This document shows positions 5,522 through 6,613 of a DNA stretch of 6,613 bases, piece by piece. The notes under the pieces were generated by a model. It had not been told where the DNA came from. It was given only the letters and a program-made list of their open reading frames with translations, and ran no database searches. Both the position numbers and the translations under genes were made by a program. The number at the start of each line of letters is the position of its first letter. The first letter of the stretch is position 1. The stretch comes from Chitinophagaceae bacterium (GTDB taxonomy: Bacteria > Bacteroidota > Bacteroidia > Chitinophagales > Chitinophagaceae), in NCBI GenBank assembly GCA_026785745.1, contig JAJAZO010000323.1:1-6613 (forward strand), given 5' to 3'.

Positions 5522-5812
5522 ATGATTAAATCAGAAGAAAAGCCTGTAAAAACAGTGAATAATGAAAACCAAAAGGGAGTTATTGCTGAAAAACCAATTT
5601 CAAGCAGAAAAACAACCCAACAAATGATGAGTAAACACATACATGACAAAAACGATATAATAACTGACGAAGATTTTAAGAACCTGGATGTAACCAGTGA
5701 TTTACCAAAACAGGAGACTCATAAACCTTTAGAAATTTCCGATGATCCTGATCGTCCAAAAGATGAAGACAAAGACCCTAAAGTCATTACTCCGTGGGAT
5801 GTTATTAAATAA
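5522..5812 (+). CDS. Small charged hypothetical protein with DEDF core and ITPWDVI tail
   Basis: This 96-residue hydrophilic protein has no predicted membrane segment or signal peptide and no Cys. The first 35 residues are Lys- and Asn-rich. The middle has DIITDEDFKNLDV (residues 45-57), followed by a low-complexity acidic and basic stretch (DDPDRPKDEDKDPK) and the short hydrophobic end VITPWDVIK. The conserved-looking tail and DEDF core suggest short linear motifs that bind a partner, which is inference. The ATG is preceded by an A/T-rich leader with no Shine-Dalgarno sequence, normal for this phylum. A 140-bp gap separates it from the divergent small gene on the left; the SYLF gene follows 116 bp downstream on the same strand. 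The function is unknown. Confidence 0.7.
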   Translation: MIKSEEKPVKTVNNENQKGVIAEKPISSRKTTQQMMSKHIHDKNDIITDEDFKNLDVTSDLPKQETHKPLEISDDPDRPKDEDKDPKVITPWDVIK

Positions 5813-5928
5813 TAGCAGGGTAAAATTCATTAAAAGGCCAACTTTTTTTTTCGTACAGGCAAAGGGTTTGTAATTTTTTCAAAAAAGTATTTAACTAACT
5901 AATAACCGACATTTTAAAAAATCATTTT

Positions 5929-6480
5929 ATGAACAAGAAGATTAATTTTTCGTTTTCAAAACTTGTAATAGTCTTAGCTGCTTTTGTTATCACAGGCACA
6001 GCGGCAGGCCAATCAACCAGCAAAGAAAAAAGATTAGTGAGGGATTGTAAACAAGCAAAAGCTGATTTTATTAATACTGATGGTCTGATGAAAAATTTAT
6101 TCAGCAGTGCTTATGGGTACGTTATTTTCCCCAATGTGGGGAAAGGAGGCATCGGAATCGGAGGTGCAGCAGGCAATGGTATTGTGTATGAAGGCGGAAA
6201 TATTATTGGTAAAGCAAAATTAACACAGCTAAGTATCGGATTTCAGTTTGGTGGGCAGTCGTACCGGGAAGTGATTTTCTTTGAATCAAGCTCAGACCTT
6301 GACCGATTCAAACAAAACAAGATTGAATTCTCTGCACAGGCATCAGCCGTGGCGGTTACTGCCGGTGTTTCAGCAAATGTGAAATATAAAGAAGGTGTAA
6401 TGATATTTACTCAGCAAAAAGGCGGGTTGATGTATGAAGCATCTGTAGGCGGGCAAAAATTTAATTTTACATCTTTTTAG
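5929..6480 (+). CDS. Secreted SYLF/Ysc84-domain protein (DUF500 family)
   Basis: This 183-residue protein starts with a signal peptide: Lys at positions 3-4, a hydrophobic core about 10-23, and a probable cleavage after Ala-Ala-Gly near residue 27. The mature part is a SYLF (Ysc84) domain: a leading helix with KQAKADF, AYGYVIFPNVGKGGIGIGGAAGNG (61-84), GKAKLTQLSIGFQFGGQSYREVIFF (94-118), a Phe-Lys-containing helix, then GGLMYEASVGGQKFNF near the end. Eukaryotic members bind phosphoinositides and actin. Bacterial secreted members are poorly characterised, and lipid binding is only presumed. The length and C-terminal end are normal for the bacterial form. An A/T-rich leader without a Shine-Dalgarno sequence precedes the ATG. 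Location should be the periplasm or beyond; no lipobox is seen. Confidence 0.9.
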   Translation: MNKKINFSFSKLVIVLAAFVITGTAAGQSTSKEKRLVRDCKQAKADFINTDGLMKNLFSSAYGYVIFPNVGKGGIGIGGAAGNGIVYEGGNIIGKAKLTQLSIGFQFGGQSYREVIFFESSSDLDRFKQNKIEFSAQASAVAVTAGVSANVKYKEGVMIFTQQKGGLMYEASVGGQKFNFTSF

Positions 6481-6481
6481 C

Positions 6482-6613
6482 TGATGTTGATTTAATGTGA
6501 TCCCAAAATTAAAGTGACCCATTGGGAAGCAGCAAAGCCTGCTTTCTCAGGCTTCATGTTCAAATCAGCTTTGAATTCAATAATTGTTAGCGGTTGGAAA
6601 TAGTATTCATTAC
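6482..6613 (-). mobile_element. Possible insertion-sequence end (IS21-like?), cut by the right edge
   Basis: Two bases after the SYLF gene's stop codon the sequence becomes TGATGTTGATTTAATG, then GATCCCAAAATTAAAG and TGACCC, which resembles terminal sequences I associate with Bacteroidota IS21-type elements. IS21 elements begin with TG, which fits the TG at 6482. On the minus strand a 39-codon open frame enters from the right edge and stops at 6492-6494; it lacks a recognisable domain and may be incidental. Too little is in the window to prove an element, and this could equally be plain intergenic DNA. Confidence 0.25.
6535..6554. terminator. Hairpin AAGCCTG-CTTTCT-CAGGCTT, possible terminator
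   Basis: A perfect 7-bp stem with a 6-nt loop lies 55 bp after the stop of the SYLF gene. It lacks a T-run on the plus side; on the minus side it is followed by TTGCTGCTTC. It could end transcription of a gene entering from the right edge, or belong to the possible insertion-sequence end. Confidence 0.3.

Noticed and set aside
5840..5852. T-run after the small plus-strand gene as an intrinsic terminator
   Set aside because: The preceding sequence offers only a 4-bp stem, too weak to support the call.
5867..5895. TTTG, 17-bp spacer, TATTTAAC as promoter of the SYLF gene
   Set aside because: The -33 word fits, but the -7 word matches TAnnTTTG at only three of six defined positions.

Overview
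The window looks like chromosomal DNA from a member of the Bacteroidota, most likely Chitinophagaceae or a close relative. This is an inference from moderate-to-low GC, absence of Shine-Dalgarno sequences before the starts, lipoprotein signals, a TAnnTTTG-type -7 box, and protein families that resemble those of this group. No rRNA, tRNA, CRISPR array or complete insertion sequence is visible.

Layout, left to right. (1) A minus-strand lipoprotein with a dimeric alpha/beta-barrel (ABM/cyclase-like) domain, cut by the left edge (1-413). (2) A minus-strand pair: a lipoprotein of the NamZ/DUF1343 exo-N-acetylmuramidase family (1073-2290), followed with a one-base TAATG overlap by a deoxycytidylate deaminase very similar to the animal enzyme (564-1073). 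(3) A divergent intergenic region of almost 580 bp (2291-2868), most of it occupied by a 283-bp inverted-repeat element (2431-2713) packed with palindromes. (4) A plus-strand tandem universal stress protein (2869-3714). It converges on (5) a minus-strand DEAD-box RNA helicase with a DbpA-type C-terminal RNA-binding domain (3791-5113). (6) Two small, divergently transcribed proteins of unknown function that share a DEDF core (5190-5381 minus, 5522-5812 plus). (7) A secreted SYLF/Ysc84-domain protein (5929-6480, plus). (8) A right-edge stretch without a complete gene (6481-6613) that may be the end of an insertion sequence.

Functionally this is a mix of housekeeping and stress genes: cell-wall sugar salvage, dUMP supply for dTTP synthesis, ribosome assembly, universal stress response and an envelope or secreted SYLF protein. 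I see no defence, secretion or biosynthetic system that spans several genes. The most unusual structure is the composite palindromic element between namZ and the stress-protein gene. The two DEDF small proteins and the animal-like dCMP deaminase coupled to namZ come next.
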